A stretch of DNA of 64,000 nt from Cladophialophora immunda. Its lineage: Eukaryota > Ascomycota > Eurotiomycetes > Chaetothyriales > Herpotrichiellaceae. The notes under the pieces are model-generated. The model saw only the letters and a list, made by a program, of their open reading frames with translations. It was not told the origin of the DNA and did no database searches. Shown in pieces: positions 62,272-64,000 of the stretch. Every line of letters starts with the position of its first letter. The stretch's first letter is position 1. The stretch is from the NCBI RefSeq assembly GCF_000835495.1, contig NW_015622543.1, positions 2,710,806 through 2,774,805 of the forward strand, in the 5' to 3' direction. A program made the translations under genes and the position numbers.

Positions 62272-64000
62272 TCACATCCTCCTGAACGTATTGCCTGATG
62301 CGCTTCTCCGATCTTGACCTCTCGATGTCCTGGTAATCCCACCATTAGCGCTGTCTGCGCGTTTTGATTTCTTTGTCGGATCGAAAGAGATGACCTTGTC
62401 ACCCACGGCATCACCAAAACCGGTTCTTCGTTTTGCTCGTTCGACAGGCCGAAAGCTGTCCGCCCGAGAACCGAATGAGCGATCATGGGGCATTCTGGCA
62501 GCGTTTTTCGACGTAGAAGACGTGACTCGCATTTGCATTTGATCGCCCTTCCTTTTCTGTTTCTTGTTTGGGCGGCGTTTGTAATCAGCCGTTGATATTC
62601 GGTCTTTCGTTTTGTATCTGGAGGGACCGTCATCCTCATCTGTCTGATCCTCGTCACTTGACCCAGGAACTTCATCAATTGCTTCCTCTTCGACAGCGGT
62701 CAGCCCTTTTTCTTGGTCGTGATTCAACGCAGTCACCTTGGTGCTAGCGTTGAGCTGCTGGAATTCTCTGGAGGTTTCATCCACGGCGAAATCTTCATCT
62801 TGGAAGAGTTTGGCAAAACGTGAATCTGCGAGAAGGCCTTTTTCTTCATCCTGAGCAGAGAGGACTTGGTTGGCCTCCGCAGCAGCTGTCTCATCACCTC
62901 CCTGTGCCAGCACCCTCTGAGCGCGTCGCCTTTCATTCTTTTCTTCGCGTTCAAGAATTCTTTCCACCATTTTTCGATTGACTTTGACACTGATCTTCTT
63001 CTTGCCGCGGATTCTGCTTTCGCGCTCTTTATCGATCTTCGCTTGGACCCGCTTCGCCCGCTCCTCTTCCCAGCTGGTCGGGTTTGCAATCAGCCTTGCC
63101 TCTTCATATAACCCCTGAGCCACAAAGAAACCGTGCATATAAGGTCGGAGAAGATTCGTCTTGCCCACGAGGTGGTCTAGGTTGAGCATGCGCAATTGAG
63201 GCGGTGTGAGGAATTTGTAGTTGTCGTACACCTCGCCTATCTTTGATTTCGAGAAGGCGTACGGGTCATTTGGATCTTCTGCCATCTCCTCGACAACATT
63301 GTCCAGGAATGAACACCACTTTGGAGCCGGCCCAAGTTGGGGGATAAAGAAGGCATGTTGTTGTCGACCTTCATTGGCCGTTAGAAACATCCCGCTATCT
63401 TTGCACCACGCAACACAGTTGATGTCCACCGTTGGCTCTACTGAAGTCCATGGTGTCCCGTCACGCTCATCCCAGAGTTTCAATATCCGTCGGTCTGCTG
63501 AGGCGATCTTGGGCTCCCCAATAGAATCTCGAGTCCTGATGCCTTGCGTCAAGAACTGCACGTACTGTATTGGATAACCGTAGCCTTGGTCCTTCTTTAA
63601 AGTTGGTAGTGAGGATCTCAAGTCGTAAAGGTAAATGAGACCAGAAGAAGTTCCGACAGCCATGTTGATGCCGGATCGATGGTAGTCAAGGGCCGTCACC
63701 TCTGGCCGTCCTTCAAAGTCCGCAGGCACACCAAGGGTAGCCACTCGAGCTCTTGATCGTGTGTCCCAATATTCGACCGTGCCCAGGGATGTGCCGAATG
63801 CTAACAGGTTATGACTGCCTTCTGCCACAGCGGCGACATTAACACTGCCAGCCCCAATACCTCCTTGTAATGCACCACCGCCCATGGAGTTCAGGTCGTC
63901 GCCTCCGACATCTACCTCGAATTCATTCATGAATCTTCCCAGCTCAAGATTGAATCTGAACACCTCTCCCATACCATTCGTGTTGACGCCGACGGCGGGT
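62272..64000 (-). CDS. ENP2: Ribosome biogenesis protein ENP2/NOL10, partial (5' end beyond window)
   Basis: Nucleolar WD40 protein of the small-subunit processome, required for 18S rRNA maturation. The window holds the C-terminal ~576 codons; the reading frame is open to the right edge ('PAVGVNTNGMGEVFRF'), so the N-terminus is missing. Visible are late WD-type repeats ('LLAFGTSLGTVEYWDTRSR', 'MAVGTSSGLIYLYDLRSSLP', 'KIASADRRILKLWDERDGTP'), the family's 'EEMAEDPNDPYAFSKSKIGE' and 'NYKFLTPPQLRMLNLDHLVG', a basic coiled coil (RKMVERILEREEKNERRR), the NUC153 motif ('DSRFAKLFQDEDFAVDETS') and a Lys/Arg-rich nucleolar tail. Convergent with the isochorismatase-like gene; the two stop codons are 64 bp apart, so their 3' UTRs must overlap. 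Confidence 0.93.
   Translation of the reverse strand, partial: PAVGVNTNGMGEVFRFNLELGRFMNEFEVDVGGDDLNSMGGGALQGGIGAGSVNVAAVAEGSHNLLAFGTSLGTVEYWDTRSRARVATLGVPADFEGRPEVTALDYHRSGINMAVGTSSGLIYLYDLRSSLPTLKKDQGYGYPIQYVQFLTQGIRTRDSIGEPKIASADRRILKLWDERDGTPWTSVEPTVDINCVAWCKDSGMFLTANEGRQQHAFFIPQLGPAPKWCSFLDNVVEEMAEDPNDPYAFSKSKIGEVYDNYKFLTPPQLRMLNLDHLVGKTNLLRPYMHGFFVAQGLYEEARLIANPTSWEEERAKRVQAKIDKERESRIRGKKKISVKVNRKMVERILEREEKNERRRAQRVLAQGGDETAAAEANQVLSAQDEEKGLLADSRFAKLFQDEDFAVDETSREFQQLNASTKVTALNHDQEKGLTAVEEEAIDEVPGSSDEDQTDEDDGPSRYKTKDRISTADYKRRPNKKQKRKGDQMQMRVTSSTSKNAARMPHDRSFGSRADSFRPVERAKRRTGFGDAVGDKVISFDPTKKSKRADSANGGITRTSRGQDRRSASGNTFRRM

Overview
This window is nuclear DNA of a filamentous ascomycete (Pezizomycotina). 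The evidence is short spliceosomal introns (about 47-231 nt, with CTAAC/CTGAC-like branch points close to the acceptor), Zn2Cys6 regulators, a nuclear-encoded complex I subunit (absent from Saccharomyces), NudE, LsdA/Rds1 and fungal GH43 genes, and about one gene per 2.5-3 kb on both strands. I cannot fix the genus. I see no transposon, viral copy, CRISPR array or operon structure.

Left part (1-22 kb) is accessory and metabolic. It holds a Zn2Cys6 regulator whose zinc cluster is split by a GC-AG intron and whose 3' end looks frameshifted, a DUF1932/6PGDH-type dehydrogenase, a degenerate tRNA-Lys, a second Zn2Cys6 regulator, a broken arylsulfotransferase, and an IlvD/Edd sugar-acid-type dehydratase. 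Next come a double-domain glyoxalase I, mitochondrial hydroxyacid-oxoacid transhydrogenase (HOT), 3-phosphoglycerate dehydrogenase and an intracellular GH43 glycosidase.

Middle (22-42 kb) is mainly housekeeping: complex I 30 kDa subunit, NOT4 of CCR4-NOT with a possible long spliced C-terminal extension, an uncharacterised reading frame after it, an uncharacterised nuclear-looking protein, an Rsm1/ZC3HC1-like zinc finger protein, a mitochondrial oxoglutarate/malate carrier, and an Ataxin-10/Ctr86 protein with an overlapping upstream ORF.

Right part (42-64 kb) is mixed: a C2H2 zinc finger protein, a short-chain dehydrogenase with a second GC-AG intron, a secreted LsdA/Rds1-like protein, a five-exon 2-oxoglutarate/Fe(II) oxygenase, a glutathione transferase, NudE, an isochorismatase-like hydrolase, and the 3' part of ENP2/NOL10 running off the right edge.

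Most genes look independently transcribed. The only functional neighbourhoods I would argue for are HOT next to 3-PGDH (both families are tied to D-2-hydroxyglutarate) and the Zn2Cys6 regulator near the sugar-acid dehydratase. I found no clear new multi-gene system. The best leads are atypical splice sites, the NOT4 locus architecture, and the unexplained coding block after it.
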